Shown piece after piece: positions 7,892 to 16,537 of a DNA stretch of 64,000 nucleotides. Made by a program: the position numbers and the translations under genes. The notes under the pieces are model-generated. The model made no database searches and was not told the origin of the DNA. It worked only from the letters and a program-made list of their open reading frames with translations. This stretch comes from Desulfobulbaceae bacterium (GTDB lineage: Bacteria > Desulfobacterota > Desulfobulbia > Desulfobulbales > VMSU01), in the NCBI GenBank assembly GCA_015231515.1, contig JADGBM010000005.1, positions 1 to 64,000 on the forward strand, read 5' to 3'. Each line of letters starts with the position of its first letter. The stretch's first letter is position 1.

Positions 7892-7929
7892 TCCTGGATT
7901 CCCGCCAAAAGCATGCGGGAATGACGAGA
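7892..7929. repeat. Dispersed palindromic repeat (GGATTCCCGC..GCGGGAAT type)
   Basis: TGGATTCCCGCcaaaagcatGCGGGAATGACGAG has an 8-bp perfect stem (ATTCCCGC/GCGGGAAT) with a 9-base loop. Its wording is that of the widespread GTCATTCCCGC-type palindromic repeats seen in many proteobacterial intergenic regions (from memory). Other copies cannot be verified in this window. Confidence 0.5.
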
Positions 7930-7964
7930 GAATTAAATGTGACAAAGTAGAACTAATATCAAAA

Positions 7965-7991
7965 ATTAATCAATTATTTCAATTGATTAAT
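7965..7991. repeat. AT-rich perfect inverted repeat
   Basis: ATTAATCAATT (7965-7975) and AATTGATTAAT (7981-7991) form an 11-bp perfect stem with a 5-base spacer. It lies between two direct copies of ATGTRACAAAGTAGA. It could be an operator or a terminus of a tiny element; it lacks the T-run of a terminator. Confidence 0.5.
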
Positions 7992-8145
7992 GTGTCTTTA
8001 ATGTAACAAAGTAGAGTTAATCAGAATATATTCAAGAGTGGGATATCGGAAATAACAATGGCAAGGAATACAAAGATACTCGACAACTGGTGATCTATCC
8101 TTTCCATTCCAGAGCAAAAGTTTGCAAATTGTTTGCAAATAAAAA

Positions 8146-8176
8146 AAGCACCTAACTCAAAAAGAGTTAGGTGCTT
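8146..8176 (-). terminator. Rho-independent terminator of the tRNA-Pro transcript
   Basis: On the minus strand, 12 bases after the tRNA CCA end, AAGCACCTAACTC/GAGTTAGGTGCTT form a 13-bp perfect stem with an AAAAA loop (TTTTT on the transcript), followed by a run of T. It is a textbook terminator. Confidence 0.85.
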
Positions 8177-8187
8177 AATACTAACAA

Positions 8188-8264
8188 TGGTCGGGATGAG
8201 AAGATTCGAACTTCCGGCCCCTTGACCCCCAGTCAAGTGCGCTACCAGGCTGCGCTACATCCCG
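8188..8264 (-). tRNA. tRNA-Pro (anticodon GGG)
   Basis: 77 nt on the minus strand. The acceptor stem is CGGGATG/CATCCCG with encoded CCA at 8188-8190. The anticodon arm CTTGA-CTGGGGG-TCAAG gives anticodon GGG, and the T arm carries TTCGAAT. It lies downstream of merR at the end of the pheST-ihfA-merR block and is followed by its own terminator. Confidence 0.92.
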
Positions 8265-8289
8265 ACACAATCTTAAAAAACCATATTAC

Positions 8290-8649
8290 TTACGACAGTA
8301 TTTTTTTTATTGAGACCAGTTCTTCCTTAATTCTACCTAATATATTTCCGACCTGAGGGGAACTGGTTTTTTGTTCCTTATGATCAGTTTTTTCCTGTGC
8401 CAAATACTTTTTGACTCCGGCAAGAGTCATCCCTTTATCATAAATCAAGCTTTTGATTTTCAGGACATTTTCAACATCAACTTTCCGATAAAGCCGTTGC
8501 TTTGAATCGGCACGTTGAGGCTTTATTACAGTAAACTCAGACTCCCAATAACGCAAGGTGTGTGATTTAATTGCTGTAATATCACACACTTCACCTATTT
8601 TAAAATACGCTTTATCTGGAATTTGAGCAAATCCGTTTGGTTGCCCCAC
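8290..8649 (-). CDS. MerR-family transcriptional regulator
   Basis: 119 aa starting at GTG 8649 (VGQPNGFAQIPDKAYFKIGE); longer starts would run into ihfA. The N-terminal MerR winged helix-turn-helix is clear: FKIGEVCDITAIKSHTLRYW, then RLYRKVDVENVLKIKSLIYD and GMTLAGVKKYL. A short coiled C-terminal region follows (GRIKEELVSIKKIL) without an obvious Cys-based or other effector domain. It lies 25 bases after ihfA, an arrangement I know from deltaproteobacterial pheT-ihfA-merR clusters. The target is unknown. Confidence 0.85.
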   Translation of the reverse strand: MGQPNGFAQIPDKAYFKIGEVCDITAIKSHTLRYWESEFTVIKPQRADSKQRLYRKVDVENVLKIKSLIYDKGMTLAGVKKYLAQEKTDHKEQKTSSPQVGNILGRIKEELVSIKKILS

Positions 8650-8674
8650 AGTAACAATCCAATTAAATGAATAC

Positions 8675-8974
8675 TTACACTTGGCCTCGGTTAATTTCAG
8701 CCCGAAGAACCTTGCTTGGCTTAAATGAAACCATACTTCTTTGTGATATCTCCATAGACTCACCAGTCTTGGGATTACGTCCTACACGAGGAGATTTCTT
8801 CCGAACCTTAAAGGTACCAAACTGAACAAGTTTAACGTTTTTTTCAACAAGAAGATTTTGTTTAATACATTCAAAAAACTCATCAACGATGGTGCTGCAA
8901 GTGCGCTTAGAAAAGCCCATCTTATCGTTAATGGCGTCTGCAAGATCTTTTCGAGTAATGTTTTCCCGTGTCAC
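8675..8974 (-). CDS. ihfA: Integration host factor alpha subunit (HU/IHF family)
   Basis: 99 aa DNA-bending protein. It matches the family throughout: RKDLADAINDKMGFSKR at the N-terminus, the GTFKVRKKSPRVGRNPKTGE beta-arm region, and a VSFKPSKVLR C-terminus. It starts 2 bases after pheT ends, and pheT-ihfA adjacency is also the E. coli order, which supports the alpha-subunit call over HU. IHF bends DNA at recombination sites, replication origins and sigma-54 promoters such as the one at 34413. Confidence 0.88.
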   Translation of the reverse strand: MTRENITRKDLADAINDKMGFSKRTCSTIVDEFFECIKQNLLVEKNVKLVQFGTFKVRKKSPRVGRNPKTGESMEISQRSMVSFKPSKVLRAEINRGQV

Positions 8975-8976
8975 CC

Positions 8977-11391
8977 CTACATCTCCCGTAATTTTCCGTC
9001 AAATTTAGCAGCTACCAAATCAATTATTTTTTGGTGAACTACACCAACTTTTTCATCATCTAACGTTTGCTCGTCTGAGTGATATGTAATCGAGAGGGCT
9101 ACACTTTTAAAACCTTCTTCAATAGGTTTTCCACTATATACATCAAAAATCTCGGCGCCTTTTACCAGTGGTAACGCTGCAGTTAATATCGCGTCCGTAA
9201 GGGTGCCGGCACCAACTGAATCGGGAACAACCAAAGCAAGATCCCAGTTAACAGAGGGATATTTTGAAATTGGTACAAACACGGTTGGTGTTGTTGAAAG
9301 TTTAACAAGAGCAGTAATGTCAATGTCTAAGAAAAACACGTCCTGTTTAATCCCGAAGGATTTCAGACAGGATTTTTCAACTTTTCCCATATAGCCAATA
9401 AGCGTATCAGCAATATTGACCTCAACAGTAAATCCTTTTTCTGAGTAGGTCAAACCAGTTTCAGGAACTGAAAAACTAGCAGCGCTGAGTCGAAGCTCAT
9501 TGACAATCGTTTCTATCTTTCCTTTTATATCAATGAGTTCGATACTGTCTGTACCATAATGATAATGTGATGAGCCAGGGTTACGTCTACCGCTGAAAAC
9601 TGCACAGAGCCGTGTCACCTCATCAGGCAACTCTTGATCAGCACATGGCAGAAAAACCTTGCCAATCTCAAAGAGCGCCACATCAGATGTTTGGCGATTC
9701 AAATTATGCCGCACATTTTCAAGAAGTCCAGGCAGCAGCATAGTTCGCATCACCGACTGGTCATCAGTAAGTGGATTGATAATTTGGACAGAGTTGCGAC
9801 GGTAATCATCAACGCTAAGCTGAAGCATATCGTAATGCTTTGGCGATATAAAACTATAATTCACAGCCTCGTAAAGGCCTAGAGAAACCATGATTCCGGA
9901 TAGTTGCTTACGAGTCCGTCTGATATCATCCTGTTCAGAAAAACTCATCGGCACAGTTGGCAGCGTCGAGGCAATTTCGTTGTAACCTTTTAAGCGGGCA
10001 ATCTCTTCAATAAGATCAATTTCTCGATCCAGATCAACCCTGAAACTTGGAGGGAACACCGTAAGGGTCTGATCGTCTTTGACTTCAGTGGCAATTTGGA
10101 TTCCATTTAAAAATGAGGCCACTTCAACCAGGGAAAGATCCGTTCCCAACAAATCGTTGACCTTGCTAAGACGAAGTGCAATGGGTGGATTTTCGGGCAG
10201 CTTACCTACGCAGTCACATCCACCCTCATCTACTTGCCCCCCAGCCAACTCAACAATCAACTGTGCAGCACGGTCAAGTGCGACGATAGTCCCTTTTGGG
10301 TCAACACCTCGTTCAAAACGATACGAGGCATCTGTACTCAATTTAAGCGTTCTACTGGTACGTCGAACACTGATGGGATTAAAATAGGCGCTTTCCAACA
10401 GGATATCAGTTGTCTGGTTACTGACTTCAGAGTTCCCTCCCCCCATAACGCCGGCAATTGCGACAGGCTTTTCTGCATCACAGATAAGAAGCATCTGCTC
10501 ATCAAGGTCGCGCACCGTACCGTCAAGGGTCTGCATCTTCTCATTAGCACCTGCATGCCGTACTACAATCTTCTGGCCAGCAATACGATTAAAATCAAAG
10601 GCATGAAGTGGCTGGCCGTGCTCAAGCATTACAAAGTTGGTAATGTCGACAACATTATTAATCGGGCGCAAGCCAACGGCCAAAAGTATTCGTTTCAACC
10701 ACCACGGCGATTCTGAAATAGTGACATTTTTTAGAAGACGAGCAGCGTAGCGAGGACAATCATCAGGTGCATCAACAACAACACTAAAGGATTTGCTTCC
10801 AGTTAACACTGGTAAATCTGTTGGAGTACTGTTTTTTAAGGAGCCGCCGACAACACCGGCAACCTCACGGGCAACCCCTATAACACTCGTACAGTCTGGT
10901 CGATTCGGGGTAAGATCAACTTCGATAAGTGTATCATCAAGGTCGAGTGCCTGCGTAAGTGTCTGCCCGACAACTGAGGTTTCAGGAAGCACCATGATCC
11001 CGCCATGACCATCACTGAGACCAAGCTCTTTCTCGGAACATAACATCCCCTCAGAGGCCTCACCTCTGATCTTAGCCTTCTTGACCTTAAAGCCATTGAT
11101 TGTACTTCCCGGTAAGACAATTGCGGCCAGCATACCCGCCTTAACATTGGGGGCGCCACAGACAACACGCTTTATGTCCCCACCAACGTCGACATCACAT
11201 AAGTGCAGCTTGTCAGCATTTGGATGATCGAAAACATTGACAACTTTCGATACCAATATTTGGTCAAGTCCTGAGTAGAGTGGTTCCACCGCATCAACTT
11301 CAAGACCGAGCATTGTCAGTCTGTCAGCAAGTTCATCAGCCGAAAGTTCAAAATCGACGTATTGTTTCAACCAGTTAACAGTAAATTTCAT
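8977..11391 (-). CDS. pheT: Phenylalanine-tRNA ligase beta subunit
   Basis: 804 aa, normal length. The N-terminal tRNA-binding EMAP-like domain is at about 40-150 (VFDHPNADKLHLCDVDVG; GAPNVKAGM). B3/B4 editing and B5 domains follow (PINNVVDITNFVMLEHGQPL; GGQVDEGG), then the synthetase-like core and the C-terminal ferredoxin-fold anticodon-binding domain (SKYPSVNWDLALVVPD; GFKSVALSITYHSDEQTLDD). It forms the alpha2-beta2 PheRS with PheS, encoded 11 bases upstream in the same operon. Confidence 0.96.
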   Translation of the reverse strand: MKFTVNWLKQYVDFELSADELADRLTMLGLEVDAVEPLYSGLDQILVSKVVNVFDHPNADKLHLCDVDVGGDIKRVVCGAPNVKAGMLAAIVLPGSTINGFKVKKAKIRGEASEGMLCSEKELGLSDGHGGIMVLPETSVVGQTLTQALDLDDTLIEVDLTPNRPDCTSVIGVAREVAGVVGGSLKNSTPTDLPVLTGSKSFSVVVDAPDDCPRYAARLLKNVTISESPWWLKRILLAVGLRPINNVVDITNFVMLEHGQPLHAFDFNRIAGQKIVVRHAGANEKMQTLDGTVRDLDEQMLLICDAEKPVAIAGVMGGGNSEVSNQTTDILLESAYFNPISVRRTSRTLKLSTDASYRFERGVDPKGTIVALDRAAQLIVELAGGQVDEGGCDCVGKLPENPPIALRLSKVNDLLGTDLSLVEVASFLNGIQIATEVKDDQTLTVFPPSFRVDLDREIDLIEEIARLKGYNEIASTLPTVPMSFSEQDDIRRTRKQLSGIMVSLGLYEAVNYSFISPKHYDMLQLSVDDYRRNSVQIINPLTDDQSVMRTMLLPGLLENVRHNLNRQTSDVALFEIGKVFLPCADQELPDEVTRLCAVFSGRRNPGSSHYHYGTDSIELIDIKGKIETIVNELRLSAASFSVPETGLTYSEKGFTVEVNIADTLIGYMGKVEKSCLKSFGIKQDVFFLDIDITALVKLSTTPTVFVPISKYPSVNWDLALVVPDSVGAGTLTDAILTAALPLVKGAEIFDVYSGKPIEEGFKSVALSITYHSDEQTLDDEKVGVVHQKIIDLVAAKFDGKLREM

Positions 11392-11402
11392 AATTAAACC
11401 AA

Positions 11403-12419
11403 CTAGAACTGTTTAAGAAAGCGTATATCGTTCTCGTAAAAAAGTCGGATGTCAGTAATCCCATATTTCAACATCGCGATCCTCTCCACTCCGAGCCCAA
11501 AGGCAAAACCGCTGTATGCCTCAGGGTCATACCCAACCTTCTTAAATACTTCTGGATCTATCAATCCGGCGCCCAGTATTTCAAGCCAACCAGTCTGCTT
11601 GCAAACTCGACAACCTTGACCTCGACAGATAACACAAGCTATATCAACTTCAGCACTTGGTTCTGTAAACGGGAAATAACTAGGACGAAAACGTATTGCC
11701 GTATTTTCATCAAACATTTTGGCAATAAAAACGGCCAAAATGCCCTTTAAATCGGCAAAGGATACCTTCGTATCAACCAGAAACCCTTCAACCTGGTGGA
11801 ACATAGGGGTATGTGTAATATCAGAGTCACAACGGTAAACCTTTCCGGGCGCAATCATCCGCAGGGGCGGTGGCTGTTTTTCCATCGTCCGAACCTGCAT
11901 TGGCGATGTATGCGTTCTCAGCAGTATGTTGCTGCTCACATAAAAGGTATCGTGCATATCCCGAGCAGGATGATGCTTAGGGATATTAAGTCCCTCAAAA
12001 TTATAAAAATCGATCTCAACATCCGGGCCCTCAGCAACTGTAAATCCAAGTCTCTCAAATACAGTGCAAATCTCCTCCATGACTTGGGTAACTGGATGTA
12101 AACGCCCAAAAGGCAAAACTCTACCGGGTAAGGTCTGATCATCGAGAACAATCTTCTTCGTAGTCGTATCTAAAGAACTGCACAACTGCTCTTTTCTTTC
12201 ACTAAAGGCAGTTTCCAGTTCATTTTTTATTGTATTTGCAAGTTTGCCCAGGCGTGGGCGATCTTCGGCAGGGGCGTTACCAAGATTACGCATTACTGAA
12301 GTAAAAAGACCCTTTCTGCCCAGATAATCAATCCGGAATGCTTCAAGGGCCTTTTCATCAGATGCAGCTTCAAGGCTACCCGATGCTTCGCTTTTCAGGC
12401 GAAGTAGTTCATCTTCCAT
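11403..12419 (-). CDS. pheS: Phenylalanine-tRNA ligase alpha subunit
   Basis: 338 aa. The N-terminal coiled coil (about 1-85) binds tRNA. The class II catalytic core shows motif 2 (FHQVEGFLVDTKVSFADLKG, around 200), the FRPSYFPFTEPSAEVD motif, and motif 3 (GFAFGLGVERIAMLKYGI). It charges tRNA-Phe together with PheT. Upstream is rplT with a 20-base gap, the standard translation operon order. No tRNA- or leader-peptide-based attenuator is evident in the short gap. Confidence 0.96.
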   Translation of the reverse strand: MEDELLRLKSEASGSLEAASDEKALEAFRIDYLGRKGLFTSVMRNLGNAPAEDRPRLGKLANTIKNELETAFSERKEQLCSSLDTTTKKIVLDDQTLPGRVLPFGRLHPVTQVMEEICTVFERLGFTVAEGPDVEIDFYNFEGLNIPKHHPARDMHDTFYVSSNILLRTHTSPMQVRTMEKQPPPLRMIAPGKVYRCDSDITHTPMFHQVEGFLVDTKVSFADLKGILAVFIAKMFDENTAIRFRPSYFPFTEPSAEVDIACVICRGQGCRVCKQTGWLEILGAGLIDPEVFKKVGYDPEAYSGFAFGLGVERIAMLKYGITDIRLFYENDIRFLKQF

Positions 12420-12439
12420 AGCGTTACAGGACGTACAAA

Positions 12440-12784
12440 TTAAGAGGCTTGTTTAATGACTTGTGAAAATGCGTTCGCGTCAACGATAGCCAAATGGGAA
12501 AGAACCTTTCGATCTAACTCAATATTAGCTTTTTTCAGACCGCCGATGAATTTACTATAAGAAGTGCCATTAATCTTGGCAGCTGCAGAAATTCGGGCAA
12601 TCCACAGGGCCCTGAAATCTCTTTTTTTCTGACGACGGTCACGATAAGCATAACACAAAGCACGATCAACAGCTTCAGTTGCTGTTCTGAAAAGTCTATG
12701 ACGTCCACCGACATAGCCTTTTGCCATTTTCAGTACTCTATTTCTTCGTCGACGCGCTTTAAAACCACGGGTAACTCGAGGCAT
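12440..12784 (-). CDS. rplT: 50S ribosomal protein L20
   Basis: 114 aa, strongly basic. The N-terminus ([21 protein letters not shown]) and the [19 protein letters not shown] and [20 protein letters not shown] blocks are diagnostic. L20 binds 23S rRNA early in 50S assembly and in many bacteria represses its own operon by binding the mRNA. Here it follows rpmI by about 87 bases. Confidence 0.97.
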   Translation of the reverse strand: MPRVTRGFKARRRRNRVLKMAKGYVGGRHRLFRTATEAVDRALCYAYRDRRQKKRDFRALWIARISAAAKINGTSYSKFIGGLKKANIELDRKVLSHLAIVDANAFSQVIKQAS

Positions 12785-12811
12785 CGTATTCTCCTTTCAA
12801 TCAATTATAAC

Positions 12812-12830
12812 CACCGGTTAAAATCCGGTG
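12812..12830 (-). promoter_or_regulatory. Small hairpin in the rpmI-rplT spacer
   Basis: CACCGG (12812-12817) and CCGGTG (12825-12830) form a 6-bp perfect stem with a 7-base loop in the 87-base spacer before rplT. There is no T-run. It could protect the mRNA or belong to an L20 binding structure; this is only a suggestion. Confidence 0.3.
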
Positions 12831-12871
12831 TTTAAATATTTTTATCGTAATGCACTAAAACTCATTCACAT

Positions 12872-13069
12872 TTACATATAAGGAATCAATTTCCTAATGG
12901 ACTTGAGATCTGCGCCATCTACCTCAGTACCCTTCCTTAAATTTCTTTTTCTTTTGGTACTTTTTTTGGTCAAAATATGGCTGGTGAAAGCCTTAGCGCG
13001 TAGTATTTTACCAGAGGCGCTTTTTTTAAAGCGTTTTGCAGCGCCTCTCTTTGTCTTCATCTTTGGCAT
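12872..13069 (-). CDS. rpmI: 50S ribosomal protein L35
   Basis: 65 aa, very basic. The [20 protein letters not shown] start, [17 protein letters not shown] middle and KLIPYM end are signature L35. It follows infC by 15 bases and precedes rplT, the conserved infC-rpmI-rplT order. Confidence 0.97.
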   Translation of the reverse strand: MPKMKTKRGAAKRFKKSASGKILRAKAFTSHILTKKSTKRKRNLRKGTEVDGADLKSIRKLIPYM

Positions 13070-13084
13070 TTCTATTTCTCCTTA

Positions 13085-13630
13085 TTACGCTTTCGGACCG
13101 ACATACATTGCCATTTGTCGACCTTCCATCTGTGGTTCCTGGACAATAACAGCTATATCTTCAAGTGCTTCTGCCATTTTCTGCAAGGTTTCACGACCCT
13201 GCACATCGGCATAAACTATTTCACGGCCTCTAAAACGAACCGTAATTTTAACCTTATTTTTTTGAAGTAAGAATTTACGAATATTCTTTAACTTGAAATC
13301 AATATCATGTTTTTCGGTTTTAGGCCGAAGTTTGATCTCTTTAACTTCAACAACAGTCTGTTTCTTTTTAGCCTCAGCCTGTTTTTTACTTTGCTCATAA
13401 CGATACTTACCGTAATCCATTATACGGCAGACAGGAGGCTCTGCGCTTGGCGATACCTCGACTAGATCAAGCCCTGCTTCTTCAGCTTTAGCCAAGGCTT
13501 GTGCTACCGGCAAAACCCCTAATTGCTCGCCTTCAGCATCAATTACCCTGACTTCCTTACAGTTGATCTCGTCATTTATTCTGGCCCGGATCTCTTTGCC
13601 TTTACTGGCCTGATTTTTTCGACCTTTGAT
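13085..13630 (-). CDS. infC: Translation initiation factor IF-3 (AUC start)
   Basis: IF-3 prevents 30S-50S joining and proofreads the start codon. Homology extends well upstream of the first usual start codon: NDEINCKEVRVIDAEGEQLG then VLPVAQALAKAEEAGLDLVE. Reading this frame back reaches AGGAGG, six bases, then ATC at 13630-13628 and no in-frame ATG, GTG or TTG near the ribosome site. Starting at ATC gives 181 aa, the normal IF-3 length; the first standard start (TTG 13513) would remove the N-domain. Rare AUU/AUC-type starts on infC are the known basis of IF-3 autoregulation. The C-domain is intact (IKLRPKTEKHDIDFKLKNIR). Confidence 0.9.
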   Translation of the reverse strand: MKGRKNQASKGKEIRARINDEINCKEVRVIDAEGEQLGVLPVAQALAKAEEAGLDLVEVSPSAEPPVCRIMDYGKYRYEQSKKQAEAKKKQTVVEVKEIKLRPKTEKHDIDFKLKNIRKFLLQKNKVKITVRFRGREIVYADVQGRETLQKMAEALEDIAVIVQEPQMEGRQMAMYVGPKA

Positions 13631-13679
13631 ACTCCACCTCCTGCTGTTAACTTATCGTCTAACCGGTGCGTTTGCCGCC

Positions 13680-15605
13680 CTAAGCAACAACCGGCACCTT
13701 ACTTTCCTCTGTCACATAGTCAATAAACTCCTGAACTGACATCGGTGAGAGGTTACTACCATCACGCAATCGTACTGTTACTGTCCTGTTTTCAACTTCC
13801 TTGTCACCAATAATCACCATAAAAGGTGTCTTAACAAGTTGTGCCTGACGAATTTTATAATTTAGCTGTTCGTTACGTATATCTTTTTCAACACGAACTC
13901 CGGCACGTTTAAGCTGCGTATAAACTTCGTTTGAATAATCAATCTGAGCATCAGATATATTCATAACTCTGGCCTGCACAGGTGCCAGCCACAATGGAAA
14001 AGCGCCTGCGTAATGCTCAATCAAGACCCCGAAGAATCGTTCAAGAGAACCCATTAATGCTCGATGCACCATGATGGGTTGATGATCCTTCCCGTCTTCA
14101 CCAGTATAAGAGATCTCAAAACGTTCAGGTAGATTAAAGTCTACCTGTATGGTTGAACATTGCCAAGCACGGCCAAGAACGTCTTTAATTTTTATATCGA
14201 TCTTAGGCCCGTAAAAAACACCCTCGCCAGGGTCAATTTCGTACGCCAATCCTTTCTTCTCCAGGGCCAGCTTCAAGGCCTCTGTGGATCGCTGCCAATG
14301 ATCATCACTTCCTACATATTTTTCAGGCCTGGTTGAAAGATATATTTCAAAATTATCAAAACCAAAGGTCCTGAGGATATGCAAATTGAGATCAAGAATA
14401 TTAAATATCTCACTCTCTAGCTGTTCCGGCAGACAAAAAATATGGGCATCGTCTTGTGTGAAACCCCGCACGCGCATCAAGCCATGCAGAGCTCCAGTCC
14501 GTTCGTACCGATAAACAGTTCCAAGTTCACACCAGCGAATTGGGAAATCTCGATAACTGCGCTTTTTGGTCTTATAAATTGCTATATGGAACGGACAGTT
14601 CATCGGCTTAATCTGGTAGCTGACGTCGTCAACATCCATAGGCGAGAACATATCATCTACATAAAAATCAAGGTGACCGGAAGTTTGCCACAGATCACGT
14701 TTGGCAATTTGCGGAGTAAAGAGCAACTCATAGTCGTTCTTATAATGCTCGTCCTTCCAGTAATCCTCAAGAAGTCTTCGGAGTTGGGCGCCTTTGGGCT
14801 GCCACAAAATAAGTCCGGGGCCTACCTGGTCACTTATTGCAAAAAGCTCAAGCTCTTTACCAAGTTTGCGGTGATCACGTTTTTTGGCTTCTTCAAGATT
14901 GTGCAGATACGACCGCAACTCTTTGGCATCACCAAAGGCCGTACCGTACAATCTGTGAAGCATGGCATTTTTTTCGTCACCACGCCAGTAAGCACCGGCA
15001 ACCTTGATTATCTTAAATGCCTTTAACCAGCTTGTGTCTGGCAAATGTGGACCACGACATAAGTCGGTGAAACCGCCTTGCTCATAGAGGCTTACAGTAT
15101 CACCTTCAATACCATCGAGTATTTCTACTTTATACCTTTGCCCCTGATTCTTAAAAAAAGCTGCCGCGTCCTCTTTTGACATCTCTCGCCGGGTAAAGGG
15201 AGTTCGCGAGTCAACAATCTCCTGCATCCGATGCTCAATTTTTTCAAAGTCATCAGTTGAAAAAGGCTCATTCTTGTCAAAATCGTAATAAAAACCATCT
15301 TGAACTGCCGGCCCGATAGTGACTTGAACATCTGTGCCGAAAATATCAATAACTGCCTGGGCCATGATGTGTGCAGCACTATGACGAAGAACGTCAACCC
15401 CTTCAGCACTGTCAAGAGTCACTGGCTCAACCAGTCCTCCAGCAGTAAGTTCCTGGGCAAGATCTATCAGAAGGCCGTCATGTTTGACTGCCACTGTTTT
15501 TTTTCTGACCTTATTGGAATAAAGCGCTTTTATGGCATCTGCAGCAGTAGCACCTTGAGGCACCTGCGCTGTCTCTACGCCATTTGTAATGCTAAATTCT
15601 GACAT
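13680..15605 (-). CDS. thrS: Threonine-tRNA ligase
   Basis: 641 aa, full length. The TGS domain is at 1-60, the second additional editing domain shows HSAAHIMAQAV and the CRGPHLPDT block, and the class II core has zinc and active-site motifs (KPMNCPFHIAIYK; HGLMRVRGFTQDDAHIF; GEGVFYGPKIDIKIKD). The C-terminal anticodon-binding domain ends near 641. It heads the thrS-infC-rpmI-rplT-pheST operon with a 49-base gap to infC. No operator-like mimic of tRNA-Thr was identified upstream. Confidence 0.97.
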   Translation of the reverse strand: MSEFSITNGVETAQVPQGATAADAIKALYSNKVRKKTVAVKHDGLLIDLAQELTAGGLVEPVTLDSAEGVDVLRHSAAHIMAQAVIDIFGTDVQVTIGPAVQDGFYYDFDKNEPFSTDDFEKIEHRMQEIVDSRTPFTRREMSKEDAAAFFKNQGQRYKVEILDGIEGDTVSLYEQGGFTDLCRGPHLPDTSWLKAFKIIKVAGAYWRGDEKNAMLHRLYGTAFGDAKELRSYLHNLEEAKKRDHRKLGKELELFAISDQVGPGLILWQPKGAQLRRLLEDYWKDEHYKNDYELLFTPQIAKRDLWQTSGHLDFYVDDMFSPMDVDDVSYQIKPMNCPFHIAIYKTKKRSYRDFPIRWCELGTVYRYERTGALHGLMRVRGFTQDDAHIFCLPEQLESEIFNILDLNLHILRTFGFDNFEIYLSTRPEKYVGSDDHWQRSTEALKLALEKKGLAYEIDPGEGVFYGPKIDIKIKDVLGRAWQCSTIQVDFNLPERFEISYTGEDGKDHQPIMVHRALMGSLERFFGVLIEHYAGAFPLWLAPVQARVMNISDAQIDYSNEVYTQLKRAGVRVEKDIRNEQLNYKIRQAQLVKTPFMVIIGDKEVENRTVTVRLRDGSNLSPMSVQEFIDYVTEESKVPVVA

Positions 15606-15686
15606 TTCTTTCTCGCTAACAGATTGAAAAATCTGTCATTATCAACAAATAAGCTCCGTACAATGTACGAAGCTTTATCGTAAATC

Positions 15687-15763
15687 TGGTAGGCACGAGC
15701 GGAGTCGAACCGCTGACCTCTTGCGTGTCGAGCAAGCGCTCTAACCAACTGAGCTACGCGCCT
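15687..15763 (-). tRNA. tRNA-Val (anticodon GAC), with C at position 33
   Basis: 77 nt with acceptor stem AGGCGCG/CGTGCCT, D arm, T arm with TTCGACT, and encoded CCA. The anticodon arm reads CTTGC-TCGACAC-GCAAG, so the loop is T32 C33 G34 A35 C36: anticodon GAC (Val). Position 33 is nearly always T; here it is C. The rest of the cloverleaf is regular, so this is either a genuine oddity or a sequencing error. Confidence 0.85.
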
Positions 15764-15929
15764 ATGGGTTTTCTCTCTAAAAAAACACGATGTTATACTA
15801 CGCATCAAAAATGCAATATTAAACAATCCGGAGCAATTACCAGCTATTGACGCCTGTGTCAAGCACAATCATTCTTTAACCCTGTCAAAAAAAGGCGCCA
15901 TTTAATATTACAACTAACACTATTCTCAG

Positions 15930-16535
15930 CTATTTCCGAGCTGTTACTTCACGGGACTCAATCGAATGAGCCAAGGTATGTTCATCCGCATATTTAATAT
16001 CCATACCCATTGGTATTCCACAGGCCAGACGCGATATAGTGACCAATCCCTGGAGTTTTTCGGCAAGATATGAAGCCGTTGCCTCACCAGGAACAGTTGA
16101 GCTGGTCCCAATTAAAACTTCGCGAACCGAACCTTGCTTTATACGACCGATCAAAGCATCAACTTTTATCTCATTGGGGCCGATACCGTCCATCGGCGAA
16201 AGCACACCGTGGAGAATATGATAGAGCCCCTTGAACACTCCCGTCTTTTCTATTACCAATAAATCTCCCGGACCTTCAACAACACAGATCAAGCCGTCGT
16301 CACGACTTTTGTCACTACAGATACGGCAAGGATTATCCTCTGAGAAAGCAAAGCAGTTATCACACATGTTAATCGAACTGTGCAAATCTGCCAGATCACG
16401 AGCCAGCTGATGCGCCTCACCCTCGGAACGACGCAATATGTGTAAAGCCAATCTAGTCGCAGTTTTCTTGCCTATCCCTGGCAATTTTTCCAAGTCACTT
16501 ATCAGCCTGGCTAATGGTGCCGGTACTATTTCCAT
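15930..16535 (-). CDS. recR: Recombination protein RecR
   Basis: 201 aa, standard length. RecR acts with RecO and RecF to load RecA at gaps. Visible are the helix-hairpin-helix (KLPGIGKKTATRLALHIL), a zinc finger C-x2-C...C-x2-C (CDNCFAF...CRICSDKSRD) and a TOPRIM domain (LICVVEGPGDLLVIEKTG; LIGTSSTVPGEATASYLAEKL). It is 2 bases from ybaB in the conserved dnaX-ybaB-recR operon. Confidence 0.96.
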   Translation of the reverse strand: MEIVPAPLARLISDLEKLPGIGKKTATRLALHILRRSEGEAHQLARDLADLHSSINMCDNCFAFSEDNPCRICSDKSRDDGLICVVEGPGDLLVIEKTGVFKGLYHILHGVLSPMDGIGPNEIKVDALIGRIKQGSVREVLIGTSSTVPGEATASYLAEKLQGLVTISRLACGIPMGMDIKYADEHTLAHSIESREVTARK

Positions 16536-16537
16536 AC

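Larger units (their letters stand above)
7447..8137. other. Gene-free stretch between the cassette region and the translation block
   Basis: No frame here looks like a real protein. Visible items are a purine-rich run at 7686-7735, the GGGGTCGGGTCC motif at 7730-7743 followed by CTTGACTTTTGC, a palindromic repeat at 7892-7929, an AT-rich perfect palindrome at 7965-7991, and two copies of ATGTRACAAAGTAGA (about 7937 and 8001) that flank that palindrome. It reads as accumulated debris of small repeats at the edge of the accessory region. Confidence 0.5.
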
